A DNA stretch of 64,000 nt from contig NZ_BMJQ01000007.1 of assembly GCF_014643535.1 (NCBI RefSeq), positions 186,001-250,000 of the forward strand, given 5' to 3'. A model generated the notes under the pieces. The model was not told the origin of the DNA. It did no database searches and was given only the letters and a program-made list of their open reading frames with translations. The number at the start of each line of letters is the position of its first letter. The first letter of the stretch is position 1. Below, piece by piece: positions 45,196 to 53,106 of this stretch. Position numbers and translations under genes: made by a program. Source of the DNA: Aliidongia dinghuensis (GTDB taxonomy: Bacteria > Pseudomonadota > Alphaproteobacteria > ATCC43930 > CGMCC-115725).

Positions 45196-46584
45196 ATGGC
45201 GAGAAGCGGCCCGGCGATCAGGAATGCCCCAGTAAAGCGCCTGATCGCGCTGGGCCTCCTTGCCGTCGGTCTGATCGCGGCGGCGCCGGCCTCGGCCGAT
45301 TCGGCGCAGATCGACGGCGGCCGTTTCGGCATCATCCGGGTGACCGAGCCGGAGGGCGACATGCGCGGCCTCGTCTACCTGTTCTCGGACAATGATAGCT
45401 CGGCTGAAACCGACGATGCCGTGGCGGCTAAGCTCTCGGCCGCGGGCGCGCTGGTGGTCGAGATCGACACGCACGGCTATTTGACGGCGCTCGCCAAGCT
45501 GCCCGACAAATGTTTCAACCTGGGTGGCGACATCGAGGGGCTGAGCCGCAATCTGCAGCACGACCGTGCCTACCCGACTTATCGCTCGCCGATTCTGGCC
45601 GGCATCGGGGTCGGTGGCGCCCTCGCCGAGGCGGCGCTCAGCCAAGTGCCGTCGGCGACCTACGCCGGTGCCGTGTCGATCGATCCAACCGTCGCGATCC
45701 CGACCGGGCGGCCGCTCTGCACGAAGGCCCCGTTCAGCGCCGTCGCCGGCGGCTTCACCTATGGCCCGCATCCGGATTTGCAAGGTTTCTGGTCGGTTGG
45801 CTTCACCGCCAAAGCCGCTCAATCGCGCAATCATGTGACCGAGCTCGGTCTGGGCGGCACGCCGCTCACGACCGAGGATGTGACCGGCGCGCCGGCCGAC
45901 GCGCTCGCGGCGTTGATCGAGCCGCATCTCAAGAAGCCCGAGATGGACCTGACCGGGCTCGACGCCTTGCCGCTGGTCGAGCTGCCGGTCGACCATCCGT
46001 CACCGGTGATGGTGATCGTGGTGTCGGGCGATGGCGGCTGGCGCGATCTCGACAAGACGATCGCCGAGAATCTGCGGGAACAGGGCGTGCCGACGGTCGG
46101 TTGGGACGCCCTGCGCTATTTCTGGAGCAAGAAGACGCCGGAGGAGACGGCACTGGCGCTTGCCGCCATCATGAAGTCCTATATGGCGAAGTGGCACGCC
46201 TCCAAGGTGGCGCTCGTCGGCTATTCCTTCGGCGCCGACGTGCTGCCCTTCGCCTATAACCGCCTGCCGGCGGACTTGCGCGGCAATGTCGTGCAAATGT
46301 CGCTCCTGGGCCTCTCCAAGAGCGCCGAGTTCGAGATCTCGGTCGGCGGCTGGCTGGGGGCGGCGCCCGGTGCCGACGCACTGCCAAACCAGGCGGAGCT
46401 CGCCAAGGTGCCGCCGGCCATGATCCAGTGCTTCTACGGCGCGGACGAAACCGATACGGCCTGCCCGACACTGACCGCCCAGGGCGTCGAGCAGATCAAG
46501 ACGACCGGCGGCCATCATTTCGACGGCGACTACGCGGCGCTGGCGAAACATATCCTCGACGGCCTGCGTCGGCGCGCAGGCTGA
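45196..46584 (+). CDS. acvB: AcvB/VirJ-family lysylphosphatidylglycerol hydrolase
   Basis: This 462-residue protein has a signal peptide (cleavage near ASADS) and two related alpha/beta-hydrolase-like halves, the second with the nucleophile motif VGYSFGADVLPF. In Agrobacterium AcvB removes lysine from lysyl-phosphatidylglycerol in the periplasm; in rhizobia the orthologue AtvA supports acid tolerance. Both work with the upstream LpiA-type synthase, which lies directly before this gene here. The start at 45196 has AGGA 8 bases ahead and is preferred to a GTG overlapping the mprF stop. No frameshift or missing active-site residue is seen. Confidence 0.94.
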   Translation: MARSGPAIRNAPVKRLIALGLLAVGLIAAAPASADSAQIDGGRFGIIRVTEPEGDMRGLVYLFSDNDSSAETDDAVAAKLSAAGALVVEIDTHGYLTALAKLPDKCFNLGGDIEGLSRNLQHDRAYPTYRSPILAGIGVGGALAEAALSQVPSATYAGAVSIDPTVAIPTGRPLCTKAPFSAVAGGFTYGPHPDLQGFWSVGFTAKAAQSRNHVTELGLGGTPLTTEDVTGAPADALAALIEPHLKKPEMDLTGLDALPLVELPVDHPSPVMVIVVSGDGGWRDLDKTIAENLREQGVPTVGWDALRYFWSKKTPEETALALAAIMKSYMAKWHASKVALVGYSFGADVLPFAYNRLPADLRGNVVQMSLLGLSKSAEFEISVGGWLGAAPGADALPNQAELAKVPPAMIQCFYGADETDTACPTLTAQGVEQIKTTGGHHFDGDYAALAKHILDGLRRRAG

Positions 46585-46590
46585 CCCGCC

Positions 46591-47205
46591 ATGACGCGCC
46601 CCACGAAACTCTCGATGTTCATGGGGCTCGTATTGTGGCTGAGCTACGCGCGCGCCCAGAACGCCTGGGAGAACCCGGTGCTGGTCGGGGTTGCTCTGTT
46701 CGTGGCGCTGGCCCTGCCGTCGATCTCCGTCGTGTCGAACATCCTCGACGCGCGGGTCTCGACCCTGGCCCACCATCGCCTGCCTGGACGGCTCGCACGG
46801 TTCGTGGCCCAGCTCCTGGTCAATATCGCGATCTTCGCCGTCATGATCGTCGGCCGGGTCATCCCGCCGGGCGGCATCGACCAGGTCGGCGGCATTGCCG
46901 GTGCCGCGGCCGTCACGACGCTTGCCTCCCAGGGGCTGCAGGCCGTAGCGCTCTGGCTCGCCTGGCGCGGCATTGGCCGGGCGGACGGCAATGTGCTGCT
47001 GGCGCTCTCGGCCAACATCGTCGTGGCGGCGCTCGCGATCGCAGGCATCGGCTGGGCGCGCCAGGCGTTCCTCATCGGCGGCGCGGGGCTCGCCGTGCTC
47101 GCGGTCCTGACCGACCTGCGCGCCGGCTGGCCGCGCCGCGCGGCTCCGGCCGCGACCCCGGTACGCGACGAAGCGCCTGAGAAGGCGGCCGACTCCGCAC
47201 CGTAA
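46591..47205 (+). CDS. Hypothetical membrane protein, third gene of the mprF-acvB set
   Basis: This 204-residue protein has about five hydrophobic segments: 10-20, 33-50, 72-90, 101-125 and 138-175. It has a polar, alanine-rich C-terminal tail. No known domain is recognised. It starts 6 bases after acvB stops, so it is probably in the same operon. Its role may relate to lipid aminoacylation or acid tolerance, but that is only context. Confidence 0.7.
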   Translation: MTRPTKLSMFMGLVLWLSYARAQNAWENPVLVGVALFVALALPSISVVSNILDARVSTLAHHRLPGRLARFVAQLLVNIAIFAVMIVGRVIPPGGIDQVGGIAGAAAVTTLASQGLQAVALWLAWRGIGRADGNVLLALSANIVVAALAIAGIGWARQAFLIGGAGLAVLAVLTDLRAGWPRRAAPAATPVRDEAPEKAADSAP

Positions 47206-47369
47206 TCGAACTCTATCGACAACTGGGGTTTGCCAAGCGGCGGCCGCTCTACATTTGCGTGCTCGGTCTTTCGACCTATACGCAGGTAGTGCGCATCGGC
47301 GCCGCTGGACGACGGGGCGGCGCTCTACTACTCTCCGGCAATTTTGTCATACTTGAAACGAGGCCGGAT

Positions 47370-47585
47370 GTGATCTGCGACGCGACCGCGACGTCACCCT
47401 GCGTCGGCATATGTGAGTTGGAGCCGACGAGCGGGCTCTGCCGCGGCTGCCTGCGGACGCTTCAGGAAATCGCCCGCTGGGGCGGGCTCAGCCTCAGCGA
47501 GCGGCGGCAGATCAAGGCACACCTGGCGGAGCGGCGCTGCGCGGTCGCGACCGGCCGATCGCCGGTGCTAGTCGCCGGTTCCTAG
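47370..47585 (+). CDS. DUF1289 zinc-ribbon-like protein
   Basis: This 71-residue protein carries DUF1289, with SPCVGICELEPTSGLCRGCLRTLQEIARWGG; four cysteines in this pattern are likely a metal site. The family function is unknown. A longer in-frame start at 47259 is possible, but GAGG lies 9 bases before the GTG at 47370, which gives the usual family length. The 3' end overlaps the convergent small lipoprotein gene by 18 bases. Confidence 0.88.
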   Translation: MICDATATSPCVGICELEPTSGLCRGCLRTLQEIARWGGLSLSERRQIKAHLAERRCAVATGRSPVLVAGS

Positions 47586-47819
47586 ATAGCCGGCGCGGCC
47601 GGGCTGCGGCTCGGCATAGCAATCGACCTGACCGAGGCTGGAATAGCAATACTTGGCCTGCTTGTATGGCTGGTCGGCAGCGGCCGGCTTCGGCTTGCAA
47701 TCCTTCGGCTGCTGGCCGACCGGCGGTGCGAACTGGTCGCACGGGTCGACCGCGGCGGAGCAGCCGGCGACGGTGGCACCGATGAGCGCGAGCAGGGAAA
47801 TGCGAAGCATGGGACGCAT
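47568..47819 (-). CDS. Small predicted lipoprotein
   Basis: This 83-residue protein begins with a hydrophobic signal and a lipobox-like ATVAGC, so it is likely lipidated at that cysteine. The mature part contains further cysteines (DPCDQF, DCKP, KYCYSS, DCYAE) and a proline-rich stretch, possibly forming disulfides. No family is recognised. It is divergent from the next lipoprotein gene with only 6 bases between the two start codons, so each promoter must overlap the other gene. An internal ATG three codons in is an alternative start. Confidence 0.68.
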   Translation of the reverse strand: MRPMLRISLLALIGATVAGCSAAVDPCDQFAPPVGQQPKDCKPKPAAADQPYKQAKYCYSSLGQVDCYAEPQPGRAGYLGTGD

Positions 47820-47825
47820 CTGTCT

Positions 47826-48164
47826 ATGAAGCCTGAATATGCATTAACACTCTCTTGCCGTGTGGCGGCAATCCTTCTGCTGGCCGGCGTTGCGGCCTGC
47901 ACGACCGGCGCCAGGAATTGGGCCAGGCCCGGCGTCAGCGAGAGCCAGCGCAGCGCCGACTACAACGAATGCCGGTCCCAGATGCGGGCGGTCATGAAGC
48001 AGAGCTACGACATCGACCAGGACATCTCGTCGAGTCTCGGCAGCGATTGGCGCCGGCTCGGCCAGTACAATACCCAACAGTCCCAATTGTCGCAGGGCGA
48101 TGCCGACTCTGGCGCCCAGGTCATGCGCAACTGCATGACCGACAAGGGCTATCGGCCGCTCTGA
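47826..48164 (+). CDS. Small predicted lipoprotein
   Basis: This 112-residue protein has a short hydrophobic segment ending in a lipobox, LLLAGVAAC, then a polar, serine/glutamine-rich region and a second cysteine in MRNCMTDKGYRPL. The closing phrase resembles small alphaproteobacterial lipoproteins of unknown function that end in a CMxxKGYR-like motif. The start ATG is very close to the divergent lipoprotein gene, and no good ribosome site precedes it. It is convergent with the CBS histidine kinase, 6 bases apart. Confidence 0.72.
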   Translation: MKPEYALTLSCRVAAILLLAGVAACTTGARNWARPGVSESQRSADYNECRSQMRAVMKQSYDIDQDISSSLGSDWRRLGQYNTQQSQLSQGDADSGAQVMRNCMTDKGYRPL

Positions 48165-48170
48165 TTACGG

Positions 48171-49379
48171 TTAGACGGCTTTGCGGATCGGCTCGGCCGG
48201 CAAGACCCGGCCGGCCGGCAGCAGCACGGTTACGGTCGTGCCAGTGTTGGGCCAGCTGCGGACGCCGATCGTGCCGCCGTGCAGCTCGACGAAGCTGCGG
48301 GCGAGCGGCAGGCCCAGGCCGGTGCCGGCATGGTGGCGGGACAGCGAGTTGTCGACCTGGGTGAAGGGCTCGAAGATCCGGTCGAGATCGGTCTCGGCGA
48401 TGCCGATGCCGCTGTCCGCGACGGCCAGCTCGAGCTCACTATCGGCCTTGAGCGCCGCGGAGACGATCACCCGCCCGCCGGACGGCGTGAACTTGACCGC
48501 GTTCGAGACGAGGTTCAGCAGCACCTGCTTCAGCTTGGTCTCGTCGGCCCAAAGCTCGATATCCTCGCGGGGCAGGCGCGTCTCGAGTGCGACGCCGGCC
48601 GCACGCGCCCGCTCGCGGAAGAAGCGCTCGACGGAGATCAGCAGGGCCGTCGCCGACATCCGGTCCTCGCGCAGCTCCGTCTTGCCGGCCGACGCCTTGG
48701 TGAGGTCGAGGATGTCGTTGATGACGTCGAGCAGGAAGCGGCCGCTCGTCGCGATGTCCGCCGCGTAATCCTTGTAGCGGCGCCAGGCACCCTCGCCGGA
48801 GCCGAACATCTCGCTCTGAATGATGTCGGCGAAGCCGATCACCGCGTTGAGCGGCGTCCTGAGCTCATGGCTCATGTTGGCGAGGAACTGCGACTTGGCC
48901 GCGTCGGCCCGGACCGCCTCGGCCCGCGCCGCCTCGAGTTCGAGCCCGCGCTGCCGGCTTTCCTCGACCTGCAGGCGCAGGATCTCGAGTACCGAGCCCA
49001 TGCCGATGAAACGGCCGTTCTCGGCGATGATGAAGCCGCTCATGAGCGCCGACGGCTTGTCGCGGCCGATCCGTTCCGACAGCTCGCTGATGCTGGTGTC
49101 GGGATCGACGATCAGCGGTGCCCGATCCATCAGGAGCGCGATGGGGCGCCGCTCGTAGACGTCGCGTACGACCGGCCGGGCGAAGGTCGAGAGCAGGCTG
49201 TGGCGATCGATCGAGCCCGCGATCTGGTCGCCGTCGATGATCGCGAGGCCCGGCAGCTCGGGGTCGGCCGCAAACAGGGCATAAGCGTCGCCACAGCTCG
49301 CCGACGGCGGCAGCACGCGCGTGTGCAGCGTCAGAAGATTGGCCCGCCAAGGGGCGTTTGCGGGAGGCAGGACGGCCAT
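48171..49379 (-). CDS. CBS-domain sensor histidine kinase
   Basis: This 402-residue kinase starts with a pair of CBS-like modules (about residues 10-135) showing PIALLMDRAPLIVDPDTSISEL and FIIAENGRFIGMGSVLEIL. A short coiled coil (136-160) leads to HisKA with FLANMSHELRTPLNAVIGFADI and an HATPase domain with NAVKFTPSGG and GTGLGLPLARSFVELHGG. No membrane helix is present, so it is probably cytoplasmic. CBS pairs often bind adenosyl ligands, which suggests energy or cAMP-type sensing. No response regulator is adjacent. Confidence 0.9.
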   Translation of the reverse strand: MAVLPPANAPWRANLLTLHTRVLPPSASCGDAYALFAADPELPGLAIIDGDQIAGSIDRHSLLSTFARPVVRDVYERRPIALLMDRAPLIVDPDTSISELSERIGRDKPSALMSGFIIAENGRFIGMGSVLEILRLQVEESRQRGLELEAARAEAVRADAAKSQFLANMSHELRTPLNAVIGFADIIQSEMFGSGEGAWRRYKDYAADIATSGRFLLDVINDILDLTKASAGKTELREDRMSATALLISVERFFRERARAAGVALETRLPREDIELWADETKLKQVLLNLVSNAVKFTPSGGRVIVSAALKADSELELAVADSGIGIAETDLDRIFEPFTQVDNSLSRHHAGTGLGLPLARSFVELHGGTIGVRSWPNTGTTVTVLLPAGRVLPAEPIRKAV

Positions 49380-49685
49380 GACGATGCCGGGTTCCCAATG
49401 CTCTTATATGAACGCTTCGCTATCCTAGCGGCAAAAGATTGATGATTTGCGAAGCCGGGCGCAAGTCTGCCGACTGCCGATCTTTTTGAACTTTTGGCGT
49501 ACGCGCAGCGATCGGCGTCTGATTTACACAGCAATTGCCGCGCCGCAGCGGAGACGGACCCATCCGCGCGCCGCATATCAGTGCGGCGATATTGCTCTTT
49601 TATTAATTTTTGCGCGTCCCCATCTTTCGGCGGAGCGCGGGCGTTTGCAGTGCAAAATGCCCGCCGGTTTTCGGGAGTTCTCGTG
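49380..49685. promoter_or_regulatory. AT-richer space upstream of the CBS kinase and a small membrane protein
   Basis: This 306-base stretch between divergently read genes holds no gene I can support; candidate frames in it lack ribosome sites. It includes an AT-rich block near 49585-49610, CTCTTTTATTAATTTTTG, the likely promoter area for one or both genes. Hexamers were not assigned. Confidence 0.45.
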
Positions 49686-49952
49686 ATGCGCCAACCCAAT
49701 TTCGACGGATCGCGACGCGATCCTCGATACGGCGGGGCCCGCGCGACCGTGGCTGCCTGGGCGGTCGTCTTCGCCCTGTTCGCGTTCGTCCTCGCCTTCC
49801 CGTCGCTCGCCGGCCGATCGTCCAGCCAGCCGGTGTCGCCCGATCGGGCGATCGCCAAGCTGGTCGCGCGTGCCGTCCCGGCCGATCGCGACATCTGCCA
49901 ATGCACCGAGTTCGATCATCTCGAGATGACGGCGGCACCTTCGCTTTGTTGA
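49686..49952 (+). CDS. Small membrane-anchored hypothetical protein
   Basis: This 88-residue protein has a basic N terminus (RQPNFDGSRRDPRYGG), a single membrane segment (about 20-38, VAAWAVVFALFAFVLAFPS) and a polar C-terminal tail with CQC. No family is recognised. GGGAG 9 bases ahead supports the start at 49686. Its stop codon lies inside the first unit of a 15-bp tandem repeat. It could be a short transmembrane regulator or a decaying fragment. Confidence 0.55.
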   Translation: MRQPNFDGSRRDPRYGGARATVAAWAVVFALFAFVLAFPSLAGRSSSQPVSPDRAIAKLVARAVPADRDICQCTEFDHLEMTAAPSLC

Positions 49953-50018
49953 AGGGCGCTTTGTTGAAGGGCACTTTGTTGAAGGGCACTTTGTTGAAAG
50001 CCGCTCTGTTGACGGGGC
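49944..50018. repeat. 15-bp tandem repeat overlapping a stop codon
   Basis: Five 15-base units of the type CTTTGTTGAAGGGCA run from 49944 to 50018; the first three are nearly identical and the last two are degenerate. The first unit holds the TGA of the small membrane-protein gene. The array ends just before the COG4280-type gene start at 50046, so it may affect its ribosome site spacing. Confidence 0.85.
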
Positions 50019-50045
50019 GATCGCGGTCGACGATATGATCCGCTC

Positions 50046-50789
50046 ATGATGACCCTGCCGCTCGTCTGGAGCCACGCCGGGCCGCCCATGCTGGCGGCCT
50101 TTCTTGCGTCCCTCGTAGAATTCGTCGAGGCGCTCACCATCGTGCTCGCCGTCGGCACGGTCAGGGGCTGGCGCCCGGCGTTGAGCGGTGCTGCGCTCGG
50201 CGTCGCGGCCCTGGTGCTGCTGGTCGCGGTCCTGGGGCCGGGCCTGTCGGCGATTCCGCTCCACTATCTCCAACTCGCCGTCGGCGTGCTGCTGCTGCTG
50301 TTCGGCGCCCGCTGGCTGCGCAAGGCGATCCTGCGCGGCGCCGGGCGCATAGCACTCCACGATGAAACGCTTGCCTTCGCCAAGGAAAGCGCTGCCCTCG
50401 AAGGCGCCGCCGATTTCGCGGCACTCATGACGGCGTTCAAGGCCGTGCTGCTCGAGGGGCTCGAGGTCGTGTTCATCGTCATCGCCGTCGGTGCCGCCGG
50501 CGGGATGCTGGTACCGGCATCGATCGGCGCGGGAATTGCCGGCCTCGTCGTGCTCGTGCTGGGCGTGGTGGTACACAGACCGCTCGCCCGCGTGCCAGAG
50601 AACGCGCTCAAGTTCACCGTCGGCGCCATGATCCTGTCGTTCGGCCTGTTCTGGACCGGTGAGGGGCTGGGGCTCGACTGGCCGGGCGAGGATTGGTCGA
50701 TCCCGGTCATGATCCTGGCCTGGCTCGCGCTCGGCCTGTTGCTGGTCCAGATCGTCAAGCCGCGTGCGCGCGCCGTGGTGCGGCCATGA
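50046..50789 (+). CDS. COG4280-type membrane protein with FTR1-like motifs
   Basis: This 247-residue protein has about seven membrane helices. The first carries SLVEFVEALTIVLAVG and a later one LLEGLEVVFIVIAVG, repeating a glutamate-rich pattern like the REGLE motif of FTR1 iron permeases. This suggests metal transport, but no metal is proven. The family (COG4280) is annotated only as a predicted membrane protein. Two ATGs open the frame, the second three bases later. Its stop overlaps the next small membrane gene as ATGA. Confidence 0.8.
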   Translation: MMTLPLVWSHAGPPMLAAFLASLVEFVEALTIVLAVGTVRGWRPALSGAALGVAALVLLVAVLGPGLSAIPLHYLQLAVGVLLLLFGARWLRKAILRGAGRIALHDETLAFAKESAALEGAADFAALMTAFKAVLLEGLEVVFIVIAVGAAGGMLVPASIGAGIAGLVVLVLGVVVHRPLARVPENALKFTVGAMILSFGLFWTGEGLGLDWPGEDWSIPVMILAWLALGLLLVQIVKPRARAVVRP

Positions 50790-50977
50790 GGGCGGTGCTG
50801 AAGGAACTCATGGGCCTGTTCGTCGACGACCTGTTCCTGGCCGTCGGCCTTTTGGTCTGGGTCGCGATCGCCGGCTATCTGCTGCCGACGCTGTCAATCG
50901 GCGTTTGGGGCGGCCCCATGCTGTTCCTCGGTGTCGCCTTCGTGCTGGTGGCGAGCCTGCGCAAGGCCATCCGATAG
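50786..50977 (+). CDS. Small membrane protein coupled to the COG4280-type gene
   Basis: This 63-residue protein has two hydrophobic segments (about 12-31 and 34-55), starting MRAVLKELMGLFVDDLFLAVG. It overlaps the COG4280-type gene by ATGA, so translation is coupled. No family is recognised. It may be a small partner subunit of the putative transporter. The 179 bases after it, to 51156, hold nothing recognised except the leader of the protease gene. Confidence 0.7.
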   Translation: MRAVLKELMGLFVDDLFLAVGLLVWVAIAGYLLPTLSIGVWGGPMLFLGVAFVLVASLRKAIR

Positions 50978-51156
50978 CGCTTTTCGCCGATCGATAGCCG
51001 AAACGGCGAAAGTCAGGTGGGCGATCGCGCCACTTCATCCAGGCGTGCCCGATAAAGCTCGCAAAATCAAGAGCTTCCCGCGTCGAGTCCGCGTGGCACG
51101 GGTCATGCTTGGAGGCGTCGCGGGTGGACATGGGATTCGTCCAGAGGGGGGACGGA

Positions 51157-53025
51157 ATGGGTATCCTGAACAAGCTGTTGCCGGCCTTGATCGGTTTTGC
51201 GCTCGCCGCTGCGACGGCCTCGATGGCGGCCGACAATCCGGCGGCCAGGGCGGATCACCTGCTTGCCAAGGCGAAGCAGGCGACGGGCGGTGCCGCTTGG
51301 GATCGGCTGAAGAGTCTCAGCGAGCATGGCGCGATCGCGGCCAACGGCGTCGAGGGGACCTATGAGACCCTGACCGACTTGCGCCATGTGCTGAGCGTCC
51401 AGCGCTACGTGCTGGGGCCGCTCTCCGGTGCCGAAGGATGGGACGGCAAGACCTCCTGGAGCGCCGACTCGACCAGTCAGGTCCGGATCGAGGAAAGTCA
51501 GGCCGCGATTGCGGGCAGGATCCAGCAAGCCTATCGGGCGGCCTATGCCTTCTTCTGGCCGTCGCGTTGGCCGGCGACCCGCGTCTATGTCGGCGACCGG
51601 CAGGCCGACGGCGTCACCTACGACGCGATCAAGGTCACGCCGAAGGACGCCGATCCGTTCGAGATCTGGATCGACCGTGCGAGTCATCGGATCGCTCGGG
51701 AAGTGCAGATCGTGGGCGAGCAGCCCCATACGCAGATCCTGTCGGACTACCGCGCCGCGGCTGGCGTCCTGCTGCCGTTCGTCAATCGCGATACGATGGG
51801 CGAGGCGCAGTTCGACATGGTGGCGACGACGGCCCGTCTCGAGGCCGTCGGCACCGTCAAGGCACAGCGATTCGGAGCGCCGCCCCCGCCCGCGGAGCCG
51901 GACCCGTTCCCGCCCGGCCGGGACCAGGTGACGATCCCGTTCACGCTCGCCAACAACCATATCTATCTGAAGGCCACGATCGACGGCCAGGCGCCGCAAA
52001 CCTTCATCTTCGACACGGGCGCGCCGGCGCTGCTTGACGACGCCCATGCGGCGGCGTTTGGGATCCACCCCGAAGGTGCGTTGCCCGCCGGCGGCTTTGG
52101 CGAGAAGGCGGCCGCCATGGGTTTCGCCAAGGTCCCCTCGCTCGATGTCGGCGGCTTCACGTTGCACGACCAGGTGTTCGCCACGCTCGACAACAGCGTG
52201 CTCGCCCGGGTCGAGGGCGTCGATTTCGCCGGCCTGCTCGGCTACGAGATCCCGAAGCGGGCGGTGACAGTCATCGACTATGCCAAGGGCGAGATGACCT
52301 TGATCCGGCCTGCGGTGTTCCGGCCGCCGCCCGGCGCCGTCGCGGTGCCGTTCACCTTCAACGAGCATGTGCCGATGATCGAGGCGACGGTCGACGGTAT
52401 CGCGGGCCAGTTCGAGCTTGATACCGGCGCGCGTTCGGCGCTCACGATCATGCGCCCCTTCGCTGAGACCAATCATCTGGTCGAGCGCTATCACGCCAGC
52501 CGCTGGGCGACCGCCGGCTTCGGTGTGGGCGGGCCGGCGAAGGAACTGCTGGCCCGCGCGGATGCGCTCAAGATCGGCTCGATCACGCTCGAGCATCCGG
52601 TCACCCTTATCGCGGGCGGCGAGCGCGGCGCGGGGGCGGCGTCCCGAGTCGCCGGCAATATCGGCGGCGACCTGTTGAGACGTTTCACGCTCACGCTCGA
52701 TTACGGCCACAAGCTCGTCTATCTGCAGCCGAACGGCGGGCTCCGCACGGCCGATACCTTCGATCGGTCGGGCCTGTGGCTTATGCGCGCACCGGACGGG
52801 ACGGTCGATATCGCCGACGTCACGGCCGGCGGGCCGGGCGAGGCGGCCGGCCTTGCAATCGGCGATCGCATCGTCGCGGTCGACGGTATCAATGCTGCGG
52901 ACATCCCGCTCAGCGACCTGCGCGACCGGCTGAAGGCGGCGCCCGGGACGGCCGTGACGCTGTCGACGGTGCATGCGGACCAGGCGCCGCGCGACGTCGT
53001 CCTGAGGCTCGCCGACCTGATCTAG
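51157..53025 (+). CDS. Periplasmic aspartyl-protease-like protein with a PDZ domain
   Basis: This 622-residue protein has a signal peptide (cleavage near MAADN), an N-terminal beta-rich domain (about 50-250), two retropepsin-like units each with an aspartate motif (FIFDTGAPALL near 270 and FELDTGARSAL near 410) and a C-terminal PDZ domain (about 530-610). Two Asp-Thr-Gly-type halves in one chain resemble a single-chain aspartic protease. The start at 51157 has AGAGGGGGG ahead and gives a proper signal peptide. The substrate is unknown. Confidence 0.87.
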   Translation: MGILNKLLPALIGFALAAATASMAADNPAARADHLLAKAKQATGGAAWDRLKSLSEHGAIAANGVEGTYETLTDLRHVLSVQRYVLGPLSGAEGWDGKTSWSADSTSQVRIEESQAAIAGRIQQAYRAAYAFFWPSRWPATRVYVGDRQADGVTYDAIKVTPKDADPFEIWIDRASHRIAREVQIVGEQPHTQILSDYRAAAGVLLPFVNRDTMGEAQFDMVATTARLEAVGTVKAQRFGAPPPPAEPDPFPPGRDQVTIPFTLANNHIYLKATIDGQAPQTFIFDTGAPALLDDAHAAAFGIHPEGALPAGGFGEKAAAMGFAKVPSLDVGGFTLHDQVFATLDNSVLARVEGVDFAGLLGYEIPKRAVTVIDYAKGEMTLIRPAVFRPPPGAVAVPFTFNEHVPMIEATVDGIAGQFELDTGARSALTIMRPFAETNHLVERYHASRWATAGFGVGGPAKELLARADALKIGSITLEHPVTLIAGGERGAGAASRVAGNIGGDLLRRFTLTLDYGHKLVYLQPNGGLRTADTFDRSGLWLMRAPDGTVDIADVTAGGPGEAAGLAIGDRIVAVDGINAADIPLSDLRDRLKAAPGTAVTLSTVHADQAPRDVVLRLADLI

Positions 53026-53087
53026 CGGCGGCGATATCCCGGGGGCATGCGGGCTTGAACCCTTGGTCGGCGCCGCGCGCTCGGCTA

Positions 53088-53104
53088 GAATACCATTGGT
53101 ATTC
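53088..53104 (+). promoter_or_regulatory. Palindrome just before the NAD-regulator gene
   Basis: GAATACCATTGGTATTC is a perfect 8-bp inverted repeat with a single central base, ending 2 bases before the start codon of the Nudix-type regulator gene. Binding there would block translation or transcription initiation of that gene, so it is a likely autoregulatory operator. It differs from the palindrome upstream of nadA. Confidence 0.6.
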
Positions 53105-53106
53105 AA

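Noticed and set aside
49944-50018. A possible CRISPR-like array
   Set aside because: Units are 15 bases with no spacers, so it is a simple tandem repeat.
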